A stretch of DNA of 64,000 nt, taken from the NCBI GenBank assembly GCA_021286855.1, contig JAJTBO010000003.1, positions 1-64,000 on the forward strand, in the 5' to 3' direction. The DNA is from Hyphomicrobiales bacterium. Its GTDB lineage: Bacteria; Pseudomonadota; Alphaproteobacteria; Rhizobiales; Ancalomicrobiaceae. This document shows positions 1 through 8,392 of this stretch, piece after piece (positions within the stretch are counted from its first letter, which is position 1; each line of letters opens with the position of its first letter). A program made the position numbers and the translations under genes. The notes under the pieces are model-generated. The model saw only the letters and a program-made list of their open reading frames with translations, made no database searches and was not told the DNA's origin.

Positions 1-270
1 GCCCATGCCGGACATGCCGTTCATGCCGCCCATGCCGGACATGCCGTTCATGCCGGACATGCCGCCCATGCCGCCCATGCCGGACATGCCGCCCATGCCG
101 GACATTCCGTTCATGCCGCCCATGCCGGACATGCCGTTCATGCCGCCCATACCGGACATTCCGTTCATGCCGCCCATACCGGACATGCCGTTCATGCCGC
201 CCATACCGGACATGCCGTTCATGCCCGCCATGCCGTTCATGCCGCTCATCCCGCCCATCCCGGACATGCC
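1..270. repeat. In-frame tandem repeat (9-bp triplet units, grouped in 18-27 bp blocks)
   Basis: Units of the form gcc-cat with gga, gtt or gcc alternating run without interruption from base 1 to about 270. All units keep the minus-strand reading frame, so the repeat is part of the coding sequence above rather than a CRISPR or noncoding satellite. Confidence 0.9.
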
Positions 271-357
271 GGTTTGTGCGGCGACCAGCGACACGCCGGC
301 CAAGAGAGCGCCCACCAGGGTCGCGGCCCTAAGGGCCGTCGCAACGCTCGTCCGCAT
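1..357 (-). CDS. Secreted methionine/glycine triplet-repeat protein, C-terminus cut by window edge
   Basis: I do not recognise a named family. The ATG at 357 has a strong ribosome site (GGAGGT at 367-362, four bases away). A basic start (MRTS) is followed by a hydrophobic stretch ending near VAA-QTG, which reads as a Sec signal peptide. From about residue 31 to the window edge every third residue is Met, in M-x-G triplets with x = Ser, Gly, Asn or Ala; about 30 triplets are visible. The DNA is a near-exact tandem repeat of short units, so copy number probably varies by slippage. Met-rich periplasmic segments are known in copper/silver-handling proteins, so soft-metal binding is a possible role, but this is inference. 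The protein continues beyond base 1. The opposite-strand Met-Pro reading is an artefact of the repeat. Confidence 0.75.
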   Translation of the reverse strand, partial: MRTSVATALRAATLVGALLAGVSLVAAQTGMSGMGGMSGMNGMAGMNGMSGMGGMNGMSGMGGMNGMSGMGGMNGMSGMGGMNGMSGMGGMSGMGGMGGMSGMNGMSGMGGMNGMSGMG

Positions 358-484
358 CGATACCTCCGATTATGATTAGACGCTTCTGCTCGATGAGAGG
401 TCGGAAGCGCATGTCTCGAGTTCGGCGACCTCGGCGCCGTCTTCGCGTCCCATCCGGGCGAACTCGTCCGGATGGATCGGGAAT

Positions 485-796
485 TCACTGCCGATGCGCT
501 TCGCGCCGGCGCCATCCGCGGATGTCGTAACGATCGGGCATGCCCGGCACGACGAAGGGGCTGTACCAATCGCCCTGCGCATCGAGGAAGAACAGGCTGT
601 GCGGATAGGGCGGCGCGATACCGGTCAGCGCCTCCACGTACCAAGCCCTCGAATGCATCGTCTGGAGCACGCGCGGCGCCCCTTCCGGACGCCGATCCGG
701 CTGGACGCCGGCGACGAAGACCTCGGCGGCGTCGGCCGCCGTCACCAGCGAAGCGAACAGCATCACGCCGGCGATCATTCCTCTTGCGGGAACCAT
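485..796 (-). CDS. Small secreted protein of unknown function
   Basis: 103 residues. The ATG at 796 is preceded by an AAAGGGGGG ribosome site. Residues 1-22 form a signal peptide (hydrophobic GVMLFASLVTAADA, cleavage near ADA-AEV). The mature part has SRAWYVEALTGIAPPYP, then FLDAQGDWYSPFVVPGMP and ends shortly after YDIRGW. I recall similar short periplasmic proteins of about 100 residues in Hyphomicrobiales that also end near DIRGW, so the length looks complete. Its neighbour at 1-357 lies on the same strand about 130 bp downstream. Function unknown. Confidence 0.65.
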   Translation of the reverse strand: MVPARGMIAGVMLFASLVTAADAAEVFVAGVQPDRRPEGAPRVLQTMHSRAWYVEALTGIAPPYPHSLFFLDAQGDWYSPFVVPGMPDRYDIRGWRRREAHRQ

Positions 797-1405
797 GAGG
801 CGCCCCCCTTTCCATACGTCGCCGGTTTGGCAAGGCCCGCGCCAAGTCGCTTCGGAAACATTATTCCTTTGTTTTAATTGGCTTTTTGGATTCTCTTGCG
901 CGATTTGCCGGAGGCGAGACGCGCGCTCTTCTGTCAAATCGGCAGAGGCGTTCCTGACGCATCGGCTACCTCTCGGGCGGCATTGAGCTTTTCCGCCCGC
1001 CAATCTGGCAGGAGATGACGAGGGACCGGTTTTCGCTCCGGCGCGCTCCTGCGGTTCGGTGGTCGAGCCGACGCGTCGACGCCGTCCCGGCGAGCGCGTT
1101 CCTCGGCGACGAAACGCGCGGCCGCGACCATTTCTCACCGGCGGAGGGGATCGTTTCTTCGAAATCGCAGGCGTGGGAAGCGAGCCGGGCGCCTCGCGGA
1201 GGACCGTTCGATCGGCTTTACCCTGCGTCGCGGCGAGACGTCGTCGATGGAGCGGGCGGCCTCTGCTCGGGACGGCTGGAAAAACCGCGCCTCACATCTG
1301 GAAAAACGCCCGATTCTCGTGAAGACTGCGCGCGCTCGTCCTCTCGCACGAACTTGCGGGAGGCGCCCCGCCCTGCCGGGCAGGACAGTTTCGAGGGAGG
1401 CCGCA
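797..1405. other. Gene-free stretch between divergent genes
   Basis: No convincing gene. Short open frames on both strands lack ribosome sites and recognisable protein patterns. An AT-rich run at about 860-895 (ttgttttaattggctttttgg) contrasts with the surrounding GC-rich DNA and lies just upstream of the minus-strand gene that starts at 796, so it may hold that gene's promoter. Confidence 0.5.
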
Positions 1406-1891
1406 ATGGTCCGTCGGTCGTTTGGAATCGGTTCCGTGTTCTTCGCTCTCGCCGTCCTGTGCGGCGCGGCTTCCGCCAACGCCCAGGCCGACGTGATGAA
1501 GGCGTGCGGCGCGGAATGGCAGAAGCTCAAGGCCGACGGCAAGGTGCAGGCCGGCCAGACCTGGAAGAGCTATCTCGCCGACTGCCGCAAGGCCAAGGCC
1601 GCCACCGCCGAGGAGGACGCGACGCCGCCCGAGCCGACCAAGGCCGCCCCGGCGACCGCCGCCAAGCCGGCTGCGACCACCGCCGCTCCCGCCAAGCCGG
1701 CCGCGCCGACCGCCGCGCCGGCGGCCGGCGAGAAGCAGCTGACCCCGGGCCAGCTCGCCGCCCGCGAGCGCATCAAGAAGTGCGGCGCCGAATGGACCGC
1801 CGCCAAGGAAGCCGGCAAGATCAAGGCCGGTCAGAAGTGGCCGCAGTACTGGAGCGAGTGCAACAAGCGCCTCAAGGCCGCCGGTCAATGA
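1406..1891 (+). CDS. Secreted protein with duplicated Cys-module and Ala/Pro linker
   Basis: 161 residues. The ATG at 1406 was chosen over upstream in-frame starts because GAGGGAGG lies at 1393-1400. Residues 1-27 are a signal peptide ending SANA-QAD. Two copies of one module follow, each beginning CGAEW and ending at a second Cys: CGAEWQKLKADGKVQAGQTW...DC (about 33-60) and CGAEWTAAKEAGKIKAGQKW...EC (about 129-156). They are joined by a roughly 65-residue Ala/Pro/Lys-rich linker. Each module could form one disulfide in the periplasm. I recall similar Cys-module proteins as hypothetical proteins in Hyphomicrobiales; no function is known to me. Confidence 0.75.
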   Translation: MVRRSFGIGSVFFALAVLCGAASANAQADVMKACGAEWQKLKADGKVQAGQTWKSYLADCRKAKAATAEEDATPPEPTKAAPATAAKPAATTAAPAKPAAPTAAPAAGEKQLTPGQLAARERIKKCGAEWTAAKEAGKIKAGQKWPQYWSECNKRLKAAGQ

Positions 1892-1940
1892 TCGGCCGGG
1901 GTCGGGTCAGCCCGCCCCCTTCCACCTCGTCGAACCCTCG

Positions 1941-1970
1941 CACGGCCCCCATTTCGGGGGCCGTGTCCGT
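1941..1970 (+). terminator. Rho-independent terminator
   Basis: Stem CACGGCCCCC / GGGGGCCGTG (1941-1950 with 1956-1965), small loop atttc, followed by TCCGTTTTC. It sits 50 bp after the 1406-1891 gene. Confidence 0.8.
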
Positions 1971-2059
1971 TTTCGGCCGCTCGACCGGGCGACGTTTCGC
2001 CCCTCGTGTGGTAAGTGAGTCTCTGAGAAACCCGAGAGAAAGAATCGGGAGAAGAGACG

Positions 2060-2302
2060 ATGGCGATCGACGTCCATTACGAGGTGGCCGGCAAACGCGT
2101 CCTCGCAAAGATGCCGGAATTCATGCCTCGTATCGGCGAAACCATCCTGCTCACCCCGTTTGGACGCGTTCGCGCGCAACGTTACACGGTCGCGCGCATC
2201 GAATGGTCGGTCGCCCAGGAAGAAAGCCCGACCTACTTCAATCGTCCGAAACAGTGCGTGCTGTTCCTGGAGCCGGAGGGAGACGCGGCGGACGAGGAGT
2301 GA
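2060..2302 (+). CDS. Small conserved-looking hypothetical protein
   Basis: 80 residues beginning MAIDVHYEVAGKRVLAK. The ATG at 2060 follows a moderate GGGAGAAGAGACG ribosome site. There is no signal peptide or membrane segment. The sequence alternates beta-like strands (KRVLAKMPEF, IGETILLTPF, YTVARIEWSV, KQCVLFLEPE) and ends in an acidic tail, so a small beta-rich cytoplasmic fold is likely. Codon use matches the genome. I cannot assign a family. It converges on the DUF2147 gene at 2319, 16 bp away. Confidence 0.65.
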   Translation: MAIDVHYEVAGKRVLAKMPEFMPRIGETILLTPFGRVRAQRYTVARIEWSVAQEESPTYFNRPKQCVLFLEPEGDAADEE

Positions 2303-2318
2303 GCCGCCGCGCCTTGCA

Positions 2319-2735
2319 TCAGCGGCTGCGGTTCCAGGTGTCGCTCTTGCAGATCAATCCGCCGAGCACGCAACCCTGCAGCTTGAGCGTGTCCGCGCCG
2401 GTCAGCGTGATGTAGCCGGTATAGGTCTTGCCGTCTTCGGCGTTGTAGACCTCGCCCTTCCAGCGGTCCTCGCCGTCAGGCTTCATGCCGAGCAGCACGC
2501 GCTTGCCGGTGACCGGATCGTCGCGCTTGGCCGGATCCGGATTGTAGACGTCCTTGCGCGGGCTCTTCTCCCACGCCACCGTCCCGCAAAGCGCCGAACC
2601 GCACTTGTCGATCTTGATCTTCGAAGATCCGCTGGAGCGGAGCCACAGACCGGTCGGATCGCCCGCCGACGCGCTCGTCACCATCGCCGCCGCCATCGCC
2701 AGACCCAAGACCGCCGTTTTCGTCATCGACCGCAT
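2319..2735 (-). CDS. DUF2147 family secreted protein
   Basis: 138 residues from the ATG at 2735; GGGAACGAG lies just upstream. In-frame ATGs at 2747 and 2726 are alternatives. Signal peptide residues 1 to about 22 end SASA-GDPTG. The mature part has the DUF2147 pattern: DPTGLWLR near the N-terminus, KIDKCGSALCGTVAW, DPVTGKRVLLGMK, then W-x-G-x-VYNAEDGKTYTGYITL and a C-terminal CVLGGLICKSDTW. The family is a small secreted beta-sandwich of unknown biochemical role, common in Alphaproteobacteria. The two cysteine pairs suggest disulfides. Confidence 0.85.
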   Translation of the reverse strand: MRSMTKTAVLGLAMAAAMVTSASAGDPTGLWLRSSGSSKIKIDKCGSALCGTVAWEKSPRKDVYNPDPAKRDDPVTGKRVLLGMKPDGEDRWKGEVYNAEDGKTYTGYITLTGADTLKLQGCVLGGLICKSDTWNRSR

Positions 2736-2842
2736 GCTCGTTCCCATCCCTGTTGGCCCATTCCTGTGGGGTTGTCGTTGACGTAATGGTACGGTCTTTT
2801 CCGTAAAAGTAAACACGTGCGATCTCGCCGTCCCAACGAAGA

Positions 2843-2868
2843 AGGGGCGCCGGTCGCCCGACGCCCCT
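2843..2868 (-). terminator. Terminator hairpin after the chemoreceptor gene
   Basis: Stem aggggcg (2843-2849) / cgcccct (2862-2868). On the minus strand it is followed by TCTTCGTT. It lies 24 bp past the stop of the gene ending at 2892. Confidence 0.7.
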
Positions 2869-2891
2869 GCGCATGAAAGACGGGGATGCGC

Positions 2892-4652
2892 TCACATCCG
2901 ATAGGCCGTCCGGAAGCCGCCCCAATGGCGTCCCTTGACGACCAGCGGGATGTCGATCTCCTTCATCGCCACGATGTTGCCGCCGCCGAGGTCGCGCATG
3001 TAGGCCTGAACCAGGAAGGAACGGGTGTTGCGCGCCGCCAGGAGGCCGGTGCGGTCGTCGTAGATGCGGCGATTGCGGCTGTTGGCGGTGTTCCACAGGA
3101 CGTCGCCGGGGCGTTGCGGCTGCGAATAGATCTTGTTGTGGACCGGCAGCCAGCCGTTGACGTCGACCGCGGCGCAGAACGCCATCCGTTCGTCCTCGAC
3201 CAGGATCGCCTCCTGCACCGGCGGCAGGATGCTCTCCAGCGCCTTCAGCCCCCGGGTCTCGTACTGGACCGGCGCGGAGTCCTTGATTGCCCGATAGTTG
3301 GTGTCGAAGAGATCGCTCATCGCCAGCGAGCCGTCGTCGACCGCCGCTTCGATCACGCCGCGGATCCGCTCCGCCGCGCGCTCGGCGCGATGGATCATCG
3401 GCCGATATTCGGCGTCGAGCGTGGCGATCTTGGCGCGGACCTGCGCTTCGGCGGCCGGATCGCCGTCCGAGAACTTGACGTGCAGCCCATGCGCGCTGCG
3501 CGCCACCACCGTGCCGATCAACCGGCAGAGGCCGACGACGTCCATCTCGAGCCGCGAACCGTTGGGAATGGCCTCCGGGCCTTCCGGAACCACCAGAGCG
3601 CCGCCGAGCGACAGGTCGATGGTATGGAAGCGCAGCCGGTTGGCTCCGATCTGCATTTCGCCGCGCAGTTCGACCGGCCAGCGGTCGTGACGCCGGCGAT
3701 CTGCCTCCGGGGTCTGACGCAGCACCGTGACGAGCTGGCGGGTCATGTCTGCGACGGTTCCGTTCATCACGTCGGTGGCGCTGTCGACCTCACGGCCGAG
3801 TTCGGCCGCGCGCGCCATGCCGGCGCTCATCGCGTGCGCCCGCTCCGCTACTTCCTCGGCGAAGCGCGCCGTCTCGGCCGCCGACTGGCCGATCTCCGCC
3901 GTGGTGCCGATCTGCATCTGCACCGACTGGGTGACCTCGCCGAACACCGGTCCGATCTCGCCGACCAGGCCGATGATCCGGTCGACCGCCTGGATGTTGG
4001 CCTCCGCCGTCGTCCGCAGCCGGCCGATGGTGCTTCCGATCTCGGTCGTCGCCTTCTGGGTCTCGACCGACAGCGCCTTGACCTCGTTGGCGACGACGGC
4101 GAAGCCGCGGCCGGCCGGGCCGGCGCGCGCCGCCTCGATGGTGGCGTTGAGCGCAAGCAGATTGGTCTGACCGGCGACGTCGGCGATCAGCGCGACGACC
4201 GCCTGGATCTGTTCGATCGCCACCTTCAGATCGGCGACCGACCGCGAGGCGATCGCCGCCACGCCGATGGCCTCGTCGACCAGACGCTGCGAGGTCTCCG
4301 CGCGCCGGCCGATCTCCTCCGCCGTCGCCTGCAACTCGTGGAAGCCGTCGGCGAGCGCGGCCATGTTCTGCTTGGCCGCGCCGGTCTGCTCGACCAGGCG
4401 GTCGGTGTCGACCCGCAGTTCCTCGACGATCTTCACCGTCTCGCCGACCCGCGCCTTGGTCTCGCGCCCGGTCGTCTCCATCCGCTTGCCCGAACGCTTC
4501 AGATCGGCCTCGAGCAGCTCGACCACCTCCTGCGTCGACGTCGCGCCGATCTTGACGGTCGGAGCGTCCGTTTCCGCCGGAACGCCGACGGTCTGGAGGG
4601 CCGGCTCCTCCGCCTTGGCGCGGCGGGAGGACTTGGATCCGAAATGGAACAT
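2892..4652 (-). CDS. Soluble methyl-accepting chemotaxis protein with PilZ and C-terminal sensor domain
   Basis: 586 residues; ATG at 4652 after GGGGAAGC. No membrane segment, so a cytoplasmic receptor. Residues about 60-290 are the MA coiled-coil domain, whose hairpin tip reads [17 protein letters not shown] then [14 protein letters not shown]; this is where CheW/CheA would bind. About 318-400 is a PilZ domain (starts [16 protein letters not shown], then DLSLGGALV), a candidate c-di-GMP sensor. About 410-586 is a C-terminal domain with [24 protein letters not shown] and [17 protein letters not shown], a module I recall behind MA domains in other alphaproteobacterial receptors. The layout implies chemotaxis control joined to c-di-GMP level. 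No che genes are nearby. Confidence 0.9.
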   Translation of the reverse strand: MFHFGSKSSRRAKAEEPALQTVGVPAETDAPTVKIGATSTQEVVELLEADLKRSGKRMETTGRETKARVGETVKIVEELRVDTDRLVEQTGAAKQNMAALADGFHELQATAEEIGRRAETSQRLVDEAIGVAAIASRSVADLKVAIEQIQAVVALIADVAGQTNLLALNATIEAARAGPAGRGFAVVANEVKALSVETQKATTEIGSTIGRLRTTAEANIQAVDRIIGLVGEIGPVFGEVTQSVQMQIGTTAEIGQSAAETARFAEEVAERAHAMSAGMARAAELGREVDSATDVMNGTVADMTRQLVTVLRQTPEADRRRHDRWPVELRGEMQIGANRLRFHTIDLSLGGALVVPEGPEAIPNGSRLEMDVVGLCRLIGTVVARSAHGLHVKFSDGDPAAEAQVRAKIATLDAEYRPMIHRAERAAERIRGVIEAAVDDGSLAMSDLFDTNYRAIKDSAPVQYETRGLKALESILPPVQEAILVEDERMAFCAAVDVNGWLPVHNKIYSQPQRPGDVLWNTANSRNRRIYDDRTGLLAARNTRSFLVQAYMRDLGGGNIVAMKEIDIPLVVKGRHWGGFRTAYRM

Positions 4653-5092
4653 GCGCTTCCCCAGGGACGGAGTTTCTCGAGTGGTTTCCCGAGTGTTGCA
4701 GAATGGCCGGTTACCGTCGGCTTAACATTCTTCGTCGACTTTGGGACAACACTGTGAAATTCCAGGAAAGTCGCGGACGACGCGAGTGTCTCTCTCAGGG
4801 CGCCGCAGTGCGAGAGACGCAGTGCCCGGCGAAGAGAGGCAAGACGCAAAGTCTTCGGTAATCGAAAATCGACCGAATACGCGGGCGGTTACTCGCGCGA
4901 CTTGCAGTCTGTGGCTGAGTTCGACTGTCGATCCGGCGAACCGGCGGGGCGTTCGATCGTGACGCGCTCGCCTCGGCGACGGGCTCATCCTATCGACGCG
5001 ATGTCGCGACGTCGAAGAATCGGTCGCGAGCGGCCGCCGGTCGGCTATCGTGGCGACGGGCCGCGGACGGCCCGACGAATCGAGGAGCGCCG
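4653..5092. other. Gene-free divergent intergenic region
   Basis: About 440 bp between the chemoreceptor (minus) and photolyase (plus) with no supported gene. A 7-bp inverted repeat gtctctc / gagagac (4788-4794, 4812-4818) and a 6-bp ttcggt / accgaa pair near 4856-4879 are the only structure I see. Both promoters should lie here. Confidence 0.5.
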
Positions 5093-6541
5093 ATGTCCGT
5101 ACGCCCCGCCGTCATATGGTTTCGCGACGACCTGCGTCTCGACGATCACCCCGCGCTCGACGCGGTCGCCCGCGACGGGCGTCCGGTCGTCGCGCTGTTC
5201 GTGCTGGACGAGGTCTCGCCCGGCCTCAGACCCCTGGGCAGTGCGAGCCGCTGGTGGCTGCACCGGTCACTCGCCGCCCTCGCCGACGACCTCGGCCGGC
5301 TCGGCGTCCCGCTGGTCCTGCGCCGTGGACCGGCTTCGATCGTCGTGCCCGCCCTCGTCGCCGAGATCGACGCCGGCCTCGTCGCCTGGAACCGGCGTTA
5401 CGGCGGCGGCGAGATGGCCATCGATCGCGACCTGAAGGCGACGCTGCGCGAGCGCGGGGTCGAGGCGCGAAGCTTCCAGGCGAGCCTGCTCTTCGAACCG
5501 ATGGCGCTGCGCACCGCCACCGGCGGCCCCTACCGCGTGTTCACCCCGTTCTGGCGCGCCGCCCGCGCCGCGCCGCCGCCGCGCCCGCCCCTCGCCGCGC
5601 CGACCGCGCTGCGCCCTCGCGACGCCGAAGCGGCGAGCGACCGGCTCGCCGACTGGCGGCTCCTGCCGAGCGGCCCGGACTGGTCCGGCGGTCTCGCCGA
5701 GACCTGGCGACCGGGCGAGGCCGGCGCGCGCGACCGGTTGCGCCGCTTCCTCGATACTGGAATATATTCCTATTCACTCGACCGCGACCGGCCCGACCTC
5801 GAAGCGGCGTCGCGTCTGTCGCCGCATCTGCGCTTCGGCGAAATCTCGCCGTTCCGGATCTGGGCCGAAGTCGCCGCGTTCGCGGCGCGACCGGACGCGC
5901 CGATCGCCTCGATCGACAAGTTCCTGTCGGAGATCGGCTGGCGCGAGTTCTCGCACCACCTCCTCTTCCATTTTCCCGATCTCGCGACGCGCAACTTCCA
6001 GGCTCGGTTCGACGCCTTTCCCTGGCGCGACGATCCCGCCTTCTTCGACGCCTGGCGGACGGGGCGGACGGGGCTGCCGATCGTCGACGCGGGTCTGCGC
6101 CAGCTCTGGCGGACCGGATGGATGCACAATCGGGTGCGGATGATCGCCGCCTCGTATCTGGTCAAACACGGTCTCGTCGACTGGCGCGACGGCGAGCGCT
6201 GGTTCTGGGACACGCTGGTGGACGCCTGTCCGGCCAACAACCCGGCCGGATGGCAGTGGGTGGCCGGCTCGGGCGCCGACGCCGCGCCCTATTTCCGTAT
6301 CTTCAATCCGGTGACGCAAGGCGCGAAATTCGATCCGGACGGCGTCTATGTCCGGCGCTGGGTTCCCGAAATCGCGGCGCTGCCGACCCGCGTCCTACAT
6401 GCGCCCTGGACCGCCGACGCCGCGACGCTGGCCTCGGCGGGCGTCCGGCTCGGCTTCGACTATCCCCGTCCGATCGTCGATCACGCCTTCGCGCGGGCCC
6501 GCGCCCTCGACGCCTTCGCCGCGACCGCCGCGCCGCATTGA
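5093..6541 (+). CDS. phrB: Deoxyribodipyrimidine photo-lyase
   Basis: 482 residues, normal for the class. GAGGAGC lies just before the ATG at 5093. The N-terminal photolyase domain starts PAVIWFRDDLRLDDHPAL (about 5-22), the antenna-cofactor region. The C-terminal FAD-binding helical domain carries FLSEIGWREFSHHLL, TGLPIVDAGLRQLWRTGWMH followed by NRVRM, then WFWDTLVDACPANNPAGWQW and YFRIFNPVTQ, the conserved FAD/substrate region of class I photolyases. It repairs UV-induced cyclobutane pyrimidine dimers in DNA by light-driven electron transfer from FADH-. It stands alone on the plus strand upstream of a transporter gene. Confidence 0.93.
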   Translation: MSVRPAVIWFRDDLRLDDHPALDAVARDGRPVVALFVLDEVSPGLRPLGSASRWWLHRSLAALADDLGRLGVPLVLRRGPASIVVPALVAEIDAGLVAWNRRYGGGEMAIDRDLKATLRERGVEARSFQASLLFEPMALRTATGGPYRVFTPFWRAARAAPPPRPPLAAPTALRPRDAEAASDRLADWRLLPSGPDWSGGLAETWRPGEAGARDRLRRFLDTGIYSYSLDRDRPDLEAASRLSPHLRFGEISPFRIWAEVAAFAARPDAPIASIDKFLSEIGWREFSHHLLFHFPDLATRNFQARFDAFPWRDDPAFFDAWRTGRTGLPIVDAGLRQLWRTGWMHNRVRMIAASYLVKHGLVDWRDGERWFWDTLVDACPANNPAGWQWVAGSGADAAPYFRIFNPVTQGAKFDPDGVYVRRWVPEIAALPTRVLHAPWTADAATLASAGVRLGFDYPRPIVDHAFARARALDAFAATAAPH

Positions 6542-6699
6542 CCATCGCCCACATCGGACCGACAAATCGGCAGGCTTCGATTGACAGGCCGGCTCGCTTC
6601 GGGTCAAACCCACTCAGAGAAAAGTCGCATAAACCGACGAGTCCGACGCGTCCTCGACCGGCGCGGAAGGCCGCGCCTCGAGCGAAAGCCCCTGCGATC

Positions 6700-8277
6700 A
6701 TGTCCGCGTCCCCCCTCCCCGCGACGACCGATCCAAAGTCGTCGGAACTGGGCTTCGGCCGTCTTCTCGCCTTCGCTCTGCCTGCTCTCCCGGTCGCGGC
6801 GTTCCAGCTGCCCTTCGTGATCCTGGTGCCGAAGTTCTACGCCGAAAACGTCGGCCTGAGCTTCATCGCCGTCGGCGCGATCATCACCATCGTCCGTCTG
6901 ATCGACGCGTTCCTCGATCCCTTCGTCGGCTACTACGCCGACCACACCTCGCCGCGTTGGGGGCGGCGGCGGACTTGGTTCGCGCTCGCCGCGATCCCGA
7001 CGACGGTCGGCGCTCTGTTCGTCTTCAATCCGTTCCCGAACGTCGCCTCCGAGAACACGTGGTTCTGGGCGGGGTGGTTCTTCGTCTGGTCGATGATGCT
7101 GTCGGTCGGCTACACGGCGCTGTCGCTGTCGCATCTCTCCTGGGGCGCGGAGGTCTCGACCAGTTATTTCGGCCGCAACCGCATCTTCGCCGCGCGCGAG
7201 GTTCTGGCGGTGATCGGCACGCTGGTGGCGACCGGCCTGCCCTTCGTGCTCTCCACTCTGGGGCTGCACGGCGACACGCCGGTCCTGATCGCGCTGTCGG
7301 TGCTGGTGGTCGCGACCCTGCCGGCCTTCACCGCGCTCACGGTCTTCACGGTGCCCGAGCCGCCGCATGTCGCGCGCAAGCACCTGAACTTCGTGGAAGG
7401 CCTCAAGGGGCTCCTGAAGAACGAACACTTCGTCCGCCTGCTCGGCGCCTATGCGCTCGCCAACATGGGCAACGGCGTGCCGGCGACGCTGCTGCTCTAC
7501 TACGTCCGCGACTATGTCCACGGCAACGAAGAGACGCAGCGCTTCCTGCTGCTGCTCTACTTCCTGTTCGGCGTGCTCTCGACGCCCCTGTGGCTGTGGA
7601 TCTCCAAGCGCACCTCCAAGCACCGCGCCTGGAGCTTCGCCATGCTCACCGCCTGCGCCGGCTTCGTGTGGTCGCCCTTCGCCGGTTGGGACTATCTCGG
7701 CGACAACGCGGTCTGGGCCTTCGGCGCGATCATGATCCTCGCCGGCATGTCGGTCGGCGCGGATCTGATGCTGCCGGTGTCGATGCAGGCCGACGTCATC
7801 GACGTCGACACCGCCCGAACCGGCGAGCAACATACCGGCTTCTATTTCGCCTCCTGGGCGCTCGCCAACAAGATCGCCCTGTCGATCGCGCTCGGCATCG
7901 GCTTCGTTCTGCTCGGCCTCGTCGGCTACGACAAGGGCGACCGGGTCGCCGACACCATCACCTCCTCCGAGGTCCATGTCGTCGCCCAACCGCCGGTCGA
8001 AGGCGCGGTCGTCGCCCCGCCGAAGGTCGATCGGCAGAAGCCGGTCAACAAGCGCAAGGGCCATCACCACCCCAATCCCGACAAGCCGGTCAAGCAGACG
8101 CCGAAGGCGAAGTGGACGCTGGTCTTCCTCTATTGTTTCGTGCCGATCATTCTGAAGCTCGCGGCCGTGCGTCTCGTCTGGAACTTCCCGATCGGCGCGG
8201 AGGAGCAGGCTCGTCTGCGCGCCGAGATCGAGGCGAAGCTGCGCGAGCAGGAGGGCGGCGAAGGCGCCGCCGTCTGA
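6700..8277 (+). CDS. GPH-family (MFS_2) sugar:cation symporter
   Basis: 525 residues from the ATG at 6700; the ribosome site is weak, so the start is less certain. About 12 hydrophobic segments begin at LGFGRLLAFALPALPVAAFQ. LIDAFLDPFVGYYADHTSPR and WGRRRTWFALAAIP match the GPH signature D-P-x-x-G-x-x-x-D followed by G-R-R-R. Members import sugars or glycosides with a cation; the substrate cannot be read here. Unusual is an insert of about 50 residues before the last membrane segment, with KRKGHHHPNPDKPVKQ, which is basic and His/Pro-rich; it makes the protein longer than the usual roughly 450-480 residues. Confidence 0.87.
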   Translation: MSASPLPATTDPKSSELGFGRLLAFALPALPVAAFQLPFVILVPKFYAENVGLSFIAVGAIITIVRLIDAFLDPFVGYYADHTSPRWGRRRTWFALAAIPTTVGALFVFNPFPNVASENTWFWAGWFFVWSMMLSVGYTALSLSHLSWGAEVSTSYFGRNRIFAAREVLAVIGTLVATGLPFVLSTLGLHGDTPVLIALSVLVVATLPAFTALTVFTVPEPPHVARKHLNFVEGLKGLLKNEHFVRLLGAYALANMGNGVPATLLLYYVRDYVHGNEETQRFLLLLYFLFGVLSTPLWLWISKRTSKHRAWSFAMLTACAGFVWSPFAGWDYLGDNAVWAFGAIMILAGMSVGADLMLPVSMQADVIDVDTARTGEQHTGFYFASWALANKIALSIALGIGFVLLGLVGYDKGDRVADTITSSEVHVVAQPPVEGAVVAPPKVDRQKPVNKRKGHHHPNPDKPVKQTPKAKWTLVFLYCFVPIILKLAAVRLVWNFPIGAEEQARLRAEIEAKLREQEGGEGAAV

Positions 8278-8392
8278 TCGACGCGGAACGGCTTTTCTCC
8301 GAAACGCCCCTTCCTCACAATTCCATGCCTTCGCCGCCCGACGGCGAACCGGCATGATCGCCCCTTCGAAGCGCTTGCGAGGAGGCGAGGAG

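Noticed and set aside
1-270. CRISPR-like or satellite array
   Set aside because: Units are tandem without spacers and keep a coding frame.
5-379. Plus-strand Met-Pro-Asp repeat protein
   Set aside because: Reverse-strand reading of the M-x-G repeat gene, which has the signal peptide and ribosome site.
376-582. Frameshifted C-terminal extension of the 485-796 gene
   Set aside because: The 103-residue frame ends naturally near DIRGW, as I recall for similar proteins; the other frame has no recognisable pattern.
2886-4757. 623-residue plus-strand frame
   Set aside because: Antisense of the chemoreceptor gene; composition is the mirror typical of GC-rich DNA.
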